Assembly (NCBI GenBank): GCA_025201345.1
Contig: JAIXMG010000008.1
Coordinates: 310,001 to 374,000, forward strand
DNA: 64,000 nucleotides
Direction: 5' to 3'
Origin: Thamnidium elegans
Taxonomy: Eukaryota; Mucoromycota; Mucoromycetes; Mucorales; Mucoraceae
This document shows positions 54,706 to 64,000 of this stretch, piece after piece (within the stretch, counting starts at the first letter, position 1; each line of letters opens with the position of its first letter). The position numbers were made by a program, and so were the translations under genes. The notes under the pieces are model-generated. The model saw nothing but the letters and a program-made list of their open reading frames with translations, was not told where the DNA came from and made no database searches.

Positions 54706-57371
54706 AAAAATAAAAATTTAGTGTAGCACACAAAAAATCCTTATTGAAATTTTTTTTTTTAAGGAGATTCTCATGAAAAGCTGAGCCGTCTTATTAAATC
54801 CAGGGTAATTAACTAACATTAACGTGTAATAAGAACTATAAGTTTATTAAACTAATAAGCCTCGAGTAAATGAAGACTAGAGAAGGGGAGGGGATATACT
54901 TATAAATGAGAGAAGCTAAAAAAAAAAATCGAGTCGGAACAACTAGAATGGTTTTTATGTACAAATTTAATTGCATAAAATACTTTTTAAAACTGTACAA
55001 ATTTACTGCAAGTACTCACTTTTCAGACATAATAGAATTGTTAAGCCAATGCGCATTACTGCTACGGTAGAAGATTACTTTATTACTCCTTCCGGTTTTC
55101 TATGTAGTCAGTTTGCTCTATGCGACCTTATTTTATGAAGTGAAGGGTATCGTAAATAAACAAAGCTCTTTACAGTTGCATTATTTGATCTTTTGGCATA
55201 CTTGTCTTCAAACTTCCTTGCTTTCCTCCTTCAAAGAGGCATTAGTAAAAAGGGACCACTTGAAAAATATAAATCTATACATACAAGGACCAAAAAACAA
55301 ACACTTTACAGCTTTTGGGATGTGCATAACGTCCATGCTCGATTCTAGGAGTTTGATCTTTCTACAAGTGACGGAAAGATAGATTCCTTCTTCCATAAGG
55401 GTTGTCTCAATTAGTGAACAGACAGATCCTGAAATACGTAATATTAGAGGAACCTGTTATAATAAAAAAGTATTAATACCTTTGCAAAGTAAACCTATAG
55501 TTATTTGGGTCTTCGATCCTCACTCCCACTTACATATCGCACAAGACTTTTGGTACCTTCATTAATCCCGTTTTCAAAGTATTTGTCATCAATTGAAGAA
55601 ACGTCGCTTTTACCAGCACCAGCTGATAAAAAAGGAGTGATAAATCCGTTTCATGTGCTCCAACAAGGTTCACATTGTACAGGAAAGTGGTTAAAAATCA
55701 TACTTTTTTGGATAGAACAATGTTGGAAGTTTGAGAGGATCAAATTATTGACGTGTAGTTGTATTTTTTTTTAGGGCATGATATAGATATGGTGGTAAAT
55801 GAAAGTATCAAGCTGAAAAATAGACCATCGTTACAAGGTTTGTAAAATACATATAATTCTGAATATAAGTGTGTTAAGAAATTTATTACAAAGCTAAAGC
55901 CAATTTTTCTTTTATAGAATTTATGCAAAATTTACAAATCACATCAGATAGTAAAAAAAAGAAAAAAGAGTACCGCCTCAATATTGGGGTTACGGATTCT
56001 CGGGAGGAAAAAACCGTATTTTTCTTGCCTATACCATGCTGAAAACAAGTATATGTAAAAACCATTTTTGTTAAAAATTACCATCTTATCAACACACAAT
56101 GAAAAATAAAATAAAAACTTGGATATAGCTACCTCCCCGTGCTTCTTTAGGTCATGAATCAAATGATATCAAGCTTCTTTTTTTTTGAGTAACATCTAAG
56201 AAAGAGATGTTACTCAAAAAAATCGTCAATTGAAAAATAAAAAAGGCAATTTCCGCCTGTCCCCCCTAGAGCGCGAGGGACCCTTTTAAACTAAATGGTT
56301 ACCAGCATCAATTTAGACGTTTTGTGGCGGCTACGTGAGTTTAATAATTGGAGGAAAAATCTCGATACTCGGTTAACGCAATATTTTACCCTAGGATAAA
56401 GTTTATAGTAAATGAACAAGATACGCGAAATAAAAATTCGTTTCAAGTGGCGTCTCATTAGCCTTTTTTAACGCTAATTAAATTAACTTTTCTTAATGAT
56501 AGTTACTCTTCTTTTTACTTTTTATGGATGCTTCATGCAGGTGCCATTATAAACCTATTATAATGATATATATAAAAAAAAGAACGCGTTTTTGATATTT
56601 TAGATGGTGTTCCGGAAACATAATACGTAGATGCTAAGTAATAATACCATTGTCGATGATGACTTGCGCTTACTATGAAGGGGCTCAGCTAGATATAGTA
56701 TTCGGTAGGATCGTTCATTAAAAAGTCTCAGAACGAAAAAAATCGATGGACATGTTATTCAAAGTAGGTGTTCGTGTAGCTTGGTTCCTGTAAATTTAGC
56801 GAGACTAAAGCTGTCCCGGTCAATGAATAAGTATTTCGATAAAGTTGCTAAAGTTGCTAAAGATGCTACGAGACATTGTATTGCATATCGAACGGTTAAC
56901 AAAGAGAAGATCATTGTCGGATTTTTAATGATAGACATATACCCGTTGGCTAGGATCTTGATGACTTTTAATAATAAAAAAAGTAATCATATTTGTATAT
57001 TTCATGTCTAAATGATAATCAATTAATTAAAATAATAGAATAACATATAAAAAAAAAGGGAGGGGGGAATATATATATATATATTAACAGTAACACATGT
57101 ACTTCAACAGCAATCACCTTTGTTTCTCCAACCAATTTGTGGTTCATATCTTCGGAACTCAAATGATTTTTTTTTTAATCTCTTTTTAATAAACAAAAAC
57201 AAAAAGAGGTATTTCTTCTTTTTCTCTTGTTTATAAACATTTGTATATTTTGTAGTTTTTTCTTTTCCTTTAAACAAAAAAGTCTAGTACTCGACAATTA
57301 TCAATTGACTTTTTGATCTTATAAATACCAACAAAAAAAAAAAAAGAAAAAAAAGCAGAAAAAAAAGTCGT
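54706..57371. other. intergenic region with remnants and a hairpin
   Basis: Coding-like but broken frames occur on the plus strand at 55080-55382 (HYLIFWHTCLQTSLLSSFKE, KRDHLKNINLYIQGPKNKHF), 55505-55774 and, after a (T)9AG acceptor-like site, about 55775-55842 (GHDIDMVVNESIKLKNRPSL). A further frame at 56781-57011 reads NLARLKLSRSMNKYFDKVAK. None is recognised. A perfect hairpin lies at 56180-56222. The last 250 bp are the RasGEF 5' flank. Confidence 0.45.
56180..56222. repeat. perfect 18-bp inverted repeat (hairpin)
   Basis: TTTTTTTGAGTAACATCT (56180-56197) is followed by a 7-nt loop AAGAAAG and the exact complement AGATGTTACTCAAAAAAA (56205-56222). Perfect complementarity over 18 bp is unusual here, even discounting the A/T ends (the 11-bp core is GAGTAACATCT). 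It could be a solo foldback element, a cruciform site or the relic of an excised element. Confidence 0.85.
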
Positions 57372-60034
57372 ATGGAAGATCCACAATCTTCGTTAGCTAT
57401 TGCATCTCGCCATTTTGACAATGGTCAAATAAAAGTGAGTTTTCCTTATATGTGTGTATATATATATATGTGACAAGAATTTAATATTTTTTAATTAGGA
57501 TGCGTATACTACATTTTTATCAACAGCTCAAATGACTATGCAATCATTATTTGACGTAAAATTCGTTCATTGTTGTAAGTTCATTATCAAAAACATCAAG
57601 ATACCCGTATTAAACACTCATTTTTAGCCATTGTTACTAAACCACAAAATGCTACAGCGCTATTATCTATATTACATACATGTGTTGATCATATTGAAAA
57701 GATTATCGAATATCATTCACCTACTTCACTTGCCACTAAAATTGCTCCTCCTCTTCCACCTAAACCTACACATGTTAGCAAGCCGGTCTTGCCACCTAAA
57801 CCTACTTCTAAATTACCTCCTATACCCACCGCATCAGTAACTGCACCATTGTTAAAACGATCTGTATCCAATAAAGGTAAAACAAATATATAAAAAAAAA
57901 AAAATTGACACTCAAATAATTAATTTTTTAAATCAAAAAGTAACACCATATACAAGTCAACAACATACCCGATCCAATTCTTCTCTTCTAGTAGATTTAT
58001 CAAGTCAAAGACTGGAATATAACAATGAACCAACCGAAATTGCCGATGGAGAAATCGATCCAACCCATCTTGTACCAGCTCAAACAAGTAATAGCGATAG
58101 TTTAACACCTACCGAAAATATTAAAACCAATCATATACCACTCATACCAGTACCACCGCTCTTAACTACACATAGGGTATTACAAGCCAAATTAGATGAA
58201 CTTGAATCCTCTTTAAAAGATTATCGTACTAGAAAACAACAGCTGAGTCGTGGCGAGCAGCAACAATTTAATTATCAGATGACCGAAAATGAAATAAATG
58301 AAGCCATTTCCAAATATACCCCATTTGTAGCAGAAGCAAAGCACACTTTAAATAGAGTTCGAACTTTATATATGAGTGCAGCTACTATACCGAGTATACT
58401 TCATTTCTCTCCTGGCCTTGTCGCTTATCAAATTACAAGAATTGAATCCGCTATCTTTTTAGCTATCCCTTCTCACGCTTTACTCTCTCACGCTCCTAAA
58501 TCACCTCATCCTCGGGTTGTTGCTTCAACTGATTTTTTCAATTATATCACAAGACTCATTGAGCATTCGATATTATTACCGCAAGAGGCTTCTGTACGTG
58601 CACAACACATTAATCATTGGATTAAAATTGCTACCAAGTGTCATGATCTCAACAACTACCAAACATTAAAAGCAATTGTATCTGCATTAGGTACTCCCCC
58701 TGTTCAAAGATTAAAACGTACATGGGCATATATTCCTAAAAAGAGCTTATCAAGATTTGAAACCATGACAGAATTAATGTCGGAGCATAACAACTATGGT
58801 AAATATCGTGAACATATGGGTATTGTATCTACTTCCGTATTAAACGGTAAAAGTGTCAACTTGATTCAATCCGAGCATTATAAACGACCTACCGTTCCAT
58901 TCCTGGGTACATTTATTCACGACATGACTTACCTATTAGCTGCTGTAGGTCAACAACAACAAAAAAATACAGCTGCACCTCCAAACATTTTCGCAATCCC
59001 TACGCGAACTTCTTCAAGACAATATCAAGGTTGTACACAACCTCAACATCAAGATGCTCGTATCAGTAAATTACTCGATATCCTCGTAAAGTTTCAACAA
59101 ACCCCAACTTATGATCGTAAGCCAAACGCAACAAACTCAAAAATGATTCAAAAGAGTCAAAATCAAGTCCGACCTTCTTTCTCCCAGGCAATCCATAGAA
59201 GCAAATCTAGTTTTGGAAGACTAGGAGGCGCGATTGGTTTTGGTAATAGTAGTACAACAACAACAACATTGAATACCGTCGATGGTAACACAGCAAATGA
59301 TTATTTCAATAGTACACATAATAGCGGCGATGTATTTGATGTGGGTAGCAAAATTGGCGATGATTATGATATGGAAGAGCAACAGAGTTTAGTCACTCAG
59401 TATTTATTGATGCGGTCTTGGGTGAGCCAAAATACGGTAGATGAACTTAGTTTGTTACGTGAACCGGCAATACATCATAAAAATAGTCCGGGTAGAACAA
59501 GTAGTATGGGAAGCCATTATACCAGTTCCATGATGAGTAACACAAGCTCGCTGATGCGTATCAATAGTAGTCATAGTCCCGCTACCAGTAGCACTTTGAC
59601 ATTTGCCTCTTCTCTGTATGACACGAGTCGTCCTGCTAGTCTAGATGACTATACTTTGCATCATGGTAGACCCTATATTTACGGTAGAGACTCTGCAAAC
59701 GCAGCTCCACTTACTTCTTCATCCACTCTAGAAGATAACGATGATGATTATGATATACTTTTATCTCCTCATCCCGTGGTCGTATCCCCTCAAGATGATG
59801 GTTGGCGTGATCTCATGTATAACAAAGGTAACACATTCATTTTTTTTTTTAAAAAAAAAAGACTAAATATATATAATATGTTCTAATCATCCTCATAAAA
59901 TAGAAAATTTATTAGGCGCTCCTTTAGTACCTCCTAGACCTATATCAAATAGCCCAATTCCTATTGAAACTTCATATAAAACTGTATCTCAAAGAATAGC
60001 TCAAGAAGCAATTGCTTCTCGTCGACTATCTTAA
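57372..60034 (+). CDS. RasGEF (CDC25-domain) protein with proline-rich N-terminal region
   Basis: An 801-residue Ras-family guanine nucleotide exchange factor. Exons: 57372-57434, 57499-57574, 57628-57876, 57941-59827, 59904-60034; total 2406 nt. The N terminus (about 1-45) is helical with ASRHFDNGQIKDAYTTFLST, resembling MIT or USP8-dimerisation helices. Proline-rich PPLPPKP and VLPPKP motifs (about 78-105), candidate SH3 ligands, follow. A charged, Gln-rich helical stretch (about 195-250) precedes the catalytic domain. The RasGEF domain (about 280-480) shows LVAYQITRIESAIFLAIPSH, HINHWIKIATKCHDLNNYQT, LKAIVSALGTPPVQRLKRTW and VPFLGTFIHDMTYLLAA. The long Ser/Thr-rich tail ends with PLVPPRP and SQRIAQEAIASRRLS. 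No separate REM (RasGEF-N) domain is obvious before it, so the substrate (Ras, Rap or Ral type) is not predictable. Confidence 0.9.
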
Positions 60035-61335
60035 AAAAAAAAAAAAAAAAAAAAATTAATATTTTTTTTGTACTGAAAATAAAATATATTTGCATGAATA
60101 AATTAGTGCTAATGCTTTTCAAGCTGTGTTCCTCGTGCACTTTTTAACAAGTGTAAATTATTACGGGACCAAGTCCGACTATTTCACGTGTTGATACCCG
60201 TATACTGTCCGAATATGTATGCACACTCTCGTATCGCTGTTGCACACATACTAATCTAAAACAAATATTTGTTATATCTTCTTTTTTTTACAACGTCTTT
60301 AAAAACATCATTTTTTGTATAACACCCTTAGTGATAATCCTCATTAAATTTAACTGCGATTTTCCAGTCACGAACAAACCTAATATACAATTATTTTTTA
60401 AATGTTCAGCTAGAAAAAAAGCAGATTCAAAATATTGCTTCAATACTTGGTCCATTAGTATTTGAATGTGCTCACGATATAAAAGAAGTTTTTTTTTTCT
60501 TCCCTAAATGCGTACCAAACCCAACTCTTAATAGTCTATTAGAAAAGTGTCTCAATAATGACAGTTCTGAAGACTTCTTTACAGTTATTGATAATCAGAA
60601 AGGTGTCAATACGTTAGCTCAACTAACCTCCTCGTACTTGACAAAAATCAGTAAAAAAATCAGCGAAAACGCCCAAAGATAATACCTCTTTTAATTTATT
60701 TAACTAGACGACTCAAACAATTTACTGTCTTATCCAGAAAAGGGAAGCCTTATTTCCTAACGGACTCTGATTTATCTTTTGCCTTATTTCAATAGTTAAA
60801 TATGTAACTATCTCCCATAAATAAAAAAAAAGTCTTTTTTATTTTCTTCGAAATACAGAAATACTACGTTAAGACTTAATAGTTTACTATAAATGTAATT
60901 TAATATCATTGAAAGATTAGCCGAACAAAGTGAATATTAAGAATCTTTACGTGTTAACTTTAGTACTTCAAAGAAGAAAAAAGAAGGTATTTATACTTTT
61001 TATAATAGAAGTGTGCTGCTTGAGATGTCACTCAAAGATCTACACAGCCTTCTGTAAATTACATATTTAAATTTTAATTAATTTTGTCCCTGCATATTTT
61101 GGTCAATTTTCACTTTATTCTGTATTCTGTAATAGAAATGACCTTGATTTCTATAAATCACATATTAAAAAAAAAAAAAGCTAACATTATATTGTCAAAA
61201 ATAATCAATAGTTTATTTATTTTTAATGGAAGAATAAAATGTAGAAGGAAGATGGTACAGTGCGTGGTGTGATGTTAGAAATAGTGTATAAAATGTAGTT
61301 TACAAGTATATGGGGAGGCGATGATTTAAAAAAAA
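60035..61335. other. intergenic region with one start-less coding stretch
   Basis: After the RasGEF stop comes an A-run and AATAAA-like signal at about 60078-60083. A plus-strand open stretch occupies 60338-60682. The remainder (60690-61335) is AT-rich without a coding-like frame and should include the 3' UTR of the KRE9-like gene near 61336. Confidence 0.5.
60338..60682 (+). pseudogene. 115-codon open stretch without a start codon
   Basis: The frame is open from 60338 and from 60407 has clear protein-like composition: QLEKKQIQNIASILGPLVFE, CAHDIKEVFFFFPKCVPNPT, LNSLLEKCLNNDSSEDFFTV, IDNQKGVNTLAQLTSSYLTK, ISKKISENAQR, then TAA at 60680-60682. It has no ATG. TTCAG at 60405-60409 could be an acceptor. 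It is therefore either a last exon whose upstream exons decayed or a remnant. No family is recognised. Confidence 0.35.
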
Positions 61336-62517
61336 TTAGAAACCAGTCATGGCCAAGACAGCGGCGGGGATGGCCATAACCAAGCCAGAAGCAAAGTTAC
61401 GAGCAGCTCCAGATCCAGCGGCGTCAGTGGGAGAGCTACCAGAATCAGTACCAGAGGCACTAGCAGCGCTGCCAGCTACAGCAGATGTAGCAGCTCCAAC
61501 ACCAGATGCGACTTTAGATGTAGCGGAAGCAACAGCACCACCAGCTTCGGAAGTAGCGGAAGCAGCTCCAGATTCAGCAGCAGAAGGGGCACCACCAACA
61601 GCAGAGGTAGCACCAGCAGCTCCAGATTCAGCAGCAGAAGGGATACCAGCAACAGCGGAAGAGGCTGCAGATGCAGCGGATTCAGCAGCGGAAGGAATAC
61701 CAGAAGAACCTTCTTCTTCTTCTTCAGGTACGGCACGCTTAGCGGGGGCAGCGGAATCATCAGAAGAATCAGCGGCGGGATCGGCAGCAGGTTCGACAGG
61801 TGTAGAAGGTTCAGCAGATGTAGCGGTATCGTCAGCAGGCTCGACAGGTGTAGAAGGTTCAGCAGATGTAGCGGTATCGTCAGTAGCTTCCTTATCACCG
61901 CCAGCTTCACCAGCCTCAGTATCATCAGTCTCAGCTTCACCAGTCTCAGCACCTGTAGAGACAGGAGTAGCAGTAGAGTTGCTGCTATCACCACCTTCCT
62001 TAGAGAGGATTAAACCGCCAATGTAAGACATCTTGGAGGGTTCAGAGCCAATAGCAAGAGAATAATCAGAACCTGCAGTAGTGTTATCGGGAACATCAAC
62101 AGTGGTAGAACCGGAAGCAGCATCGATTTCAGTAGCTAAAGCTTGGACCAAGCTGAGAGCAGTAGGGTCACCTTGCATCAAGTTAATGATCAACTTATCG
62201 ACACCTTCTTGAGCGTTTTGCCATGTGACAGTTTCAGAACCGCCGATCTTCCAGGTAGTACCTTCAATAGGTTGAGTAACTGAAACGGGGCCAGTCTGAC
62301 CGGCTGCAGAAGAGCCACCGGCGGCACCATCACTGGCAGTAGCACCACTGGTTGTAGCATCACCAGTAGTAACACCACCAGCTTCACCAGCACCTCCGGC
62401 ACCTCCAGCAGCGACATCTCCAGCATCACCTCCAGTAGGTTGTTGAGGGGCAGCTTGAACAAGAACAGCAGCAGCGACGATGGCAGCGAGGAAAGTTGTA
62501 GAGAAAGAAGTCTTCAT
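61336..62517 (-). CDS. GPI-anchored KRE9/KNH-like Ser/Thr/Ala-rich wall protein
   Basis: A single-exon 393-residue secreted protein. Residues 1-22 form a signal peptide (LAAIVAAAVLVQAAP). A Gly/Ala-rich segment precedes a KRE9/KNH-type domain (about 75-172: PVSVTQPIEGTTWKIGGSET, VTWQNAQEGVDKLIINLMQG, DPTALSLVQALA, SDYSLAIGSEPSKMSYIGGL), known from proteins linked to beta-1,6-glucan and membrane-bound wall proteins. Then come tandem repeats: two copies of DDTATSAEPSTPVEPA (about 215-250), and several AAESGAASATS-type units (about 275-340). The C terminus is hydrophobic (FASGLVMAIPAAVLAMTGF) after small residues, a GPI-attachment signal. Codon use is strongly biased with few codons (GCT, GCA, GGT, TCT). 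Role: probable cell-surface or wall protein. Confidence 0.9.
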   Translation of the reverse strand: MKTSFSTTFLAAIVAAAVLVQAAPQQPTGGDAGDVAAGGAGGAGEAGGVTTGDATTSGATASDGAAGGSSAAGQTGPVSVTQPIEGTTWKIGGSETVTWQNAQEGVDKLIINLMQGDPTALSLVQALATEIDAASGSTTVDVPDNTTAGSDYSLAIGSEPSKMSYIGGLILSKEGGDSSNSTATPVSTGAETGEAETDDTEAGEAGGDKEATDDTATSAEPSTPVEPADDTATSAEPSTPVEPAADPAADSSDDSAAPAKRAVPEEEEEGSSGIPSAAESAASAASSAVAGIPSAAESGAAGATSAVGGAPSAAESGAASATSEAGGAVASATSKVASGVGAATSAVAGSAASASGTDSGSSPTDAAGSGAARNFASGLVMAIPAAVLAMTGF

Positions 62518-64000
62518 GATGTGATATTTATTTATTATTGTGTTGATGTGAGATAATAATGAAAAAAAAAAACCTGAATTGACAAATGAGATGGGGGGTT
62601 TATATATGTTTTTTTTTCTATGAATAAATTTGTTTTTAGTAATGGTATCATTGGTATTTGTTTTTTTTTTAGTTGCTTATTATCATCAAGTTAAAAATGA
62701 CCTTTTAGACTGGAATTAATTAGTTTGGCAGCGGAGATGATGTCAATTTAAAAAAGGCTTATAATAGGCTTTAAATTAGGAAGATCGGCCCCCCCACAAA
62801 TAACTACGACCTTACCAAATGTAAAAAAGAATTTATTCCATACAGTGTGTGTGTATATATAAAAAAAAAACCTGATGTACCGTATTTTTAGCAACAAGGT
62901 TTTTTAGTCCCGTATTTTTAGTAATCATGAGTGTTTGGGTGGGCTGAAGAATAACACTAGTTTCTGCACTTTATAAGATTTCTTTTTTTCAGAAAGTGAA
63001 ATATAACTATCTCTTAGCAAAAAAAAAAAAAAAAAATTCAGTTGATAACGGATTTCCAAAGTAAACTTCTAGATTTTATGACGAAATAGTTTTTTTAGAA
63101 ATATGTTTGGGTTTCACAAAAAAATATATATATAACCACTAGTACAGCATGATTTTGCCAGAATACTGTACCGTTAATGAAAAAAAAAAAGGAACATAAA
63201 AATGATTGTCTCTCAAATGTACTAGTTTATTAGTTTAATCTTATTATATCTCTATTCTTTTAGGTAAAAAGTAATATTTTTGATTAATTCAAAGCCTTAT
63301 ATTTTGATAACATCTCTATTTGGCATAATGTTTTTTTTTTCTATTAAAAGAACATATTTTAGTGTAGGGATCGTCATTGGCAATTATTCTAAAACCTTGT
63401 TTCAATTACCGCTTCCTTCTACTGTGGGCTTAGGGAGGATCTTGGCGATCCTTTTTCATTGGTTATAAGTGATAAACAGGTTTGTCATGGATTGCGGGAA
63501 AAAAAATGACGTTTAATATAATATATTTAGGTAAAAGATAAAAAAAGATCTACCCAGAACCATGATTAATTTTCTACGGTAAAAAAAAAAAGTGTTTCGA
63601 TAGCAACTGTATCAATAAAAGAAAATAAACAAGCTATAAAACGACAGCCAGTTACAGAAAATGCATGGTGTTTAAACTTAAACTTAATATATTACAAAGT
63701 TCTATAAACTAAAGCATCTGTTTATGCTTACAATATTCACTGCGCCTCCTCTTTATGATCCAAGTTACGGTAACTATGTGGAAATGAAAATTATTTATTT
63801 AGACATGATAATACAAAAAAGTATTCCATAATATCCTCAAGGTTGACACACTTCTTAAAAAAAATAAAAATGTTGTCATTTAAGTATACCTCCCTTGGTC
63901 ATTATTTCATTTTATCGGCCTTTAACCATGAATAATCTATCTTTTTTTTTTTTTTTTTTTTTTGCTGAGCCAAGCTTCAGTATTTAATGCAAATTAATAA
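62518..64000. other. intergenic to window end
   Basis: The first 90 bp hold the KRE9-like promoter. Direct repeats CCGTATTTTTAG[CT]AA lie at about 62880 and 62915. A weak hydrophobic plus-strand frame at 63280-63468 is not convincing. A T-run lies at 63941-63963. No gene is supported in the last 1.4 kb. Confidence 0.5.
62599..62606 (-). promoter_or_regulatory. TATA box of the KRE9-like gene
   Basis: On the minus strand TATATAAA followed by CCCCCC lies 82 bp before the ATG at 62517, the same distance as in the first chitinase gene. Both are secreted wall-related proteins with biased codons, consistent with strong TATA-driven expression. Confidence 0.55.

Noticed and set aside
61349..62026. 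225-codon open frame antisense to the KRE9-like gene
   Set aside because: It mirrors the biased Ala, Gly, Ser and Thr codons of the sense gene; its Ala/Pro/Glu/Ser repeats are the reverse reading of those codons. The sense frame has signal peptide, KRE9-like domain and GPI signal.
63280..63468. 62-codon hydrophobic frame near the window end
   Set aside because: AT-rich composition readily yields Ile/Phe/Tyr frames; no splice partner or motif.

Overview
The window looks like nuclear DNA of a filamentous fungus, most likely an early-diverging one of the Mucorales/Mucoromycota type. The base composition is strongly AT-rich with many long A/T homopolymers. Genes carry short introns (about 45-200 nt) with GTAAGT-like donors and (T)nAG acceptors. 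The gene set is fungal: Zn2Cys6 regulator, GH18 chitinases, KRE9/KNH-like GPI protein, alpha-arrestin, DOA10, Epl1 and Pob3. Exon structures were rebuilt by eye from splice signals; each multi-exon model given here closes to a whole number of codons.

Left part (1-21945): the 3' end of a membrane-anchored GH9 glucanase; a 4.7-kb degenerate stretch holding a foldback element and a 17-bp minisatellite; a frameshifted gene remnant (5902-6602); an 11-exon FCHo/Syp1-type endocytic F-BAR/muHD gene (minus); an alpha-arrestin with LPxY/PPxY motifs (minus); a secreted GH18 chitinase (plus); and a Zn2Cys6 regulator (minus).

Middle (25955-35475): a protein with a WWE-like domain (minus); a 10-exon DOA10/MARCH6-type membrane E3 ligase (minus); a divergently transcribed small membrane protein of the DUF4870/UPF0132 type; and a RhoGEF (minus) with one probable GC-AG intron. 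From 35476 to 41624 lies a transposon graveyard: two different transposon-like termini, decayed coding segments, and a frameshifted remnant carrying a D-P-G motif in a context like TnpB/Fanzor proteins.

Right part (41625-64000): FACT subunit Pob3/SSRP1 and NuA4 subunit Epl1 in tandem (plus), then a second GH18 chitinase (minus) whose three internal exons have exactly the same lengths as those of the first. Then follow a decayed zinc-finger gene, a signal-anchored GH35 beta-galactosidase (plus), a proline-rich RasGEF (plus) and a GPI-anchored KRE9/KNH-like wall protein (minus).

Functional themes are cell wall and polysaccharide turnover (GH9, two GH18, GH35, KRE9-like), membrane trafficking and protein quality control (FCHo, arrestin, DOA10), small-GTPase signalling (RhoGEF, RasGEF) and chromatin (Pob3, Epl1). 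There is no operon organisation, and I recognised no tRNA or rRNA. I found no intact novel system. The most unusual items are the TnpB/Fanzor-like remnant, the paired transposon termini, the foldback element and several unrecognised decayed coding segments.
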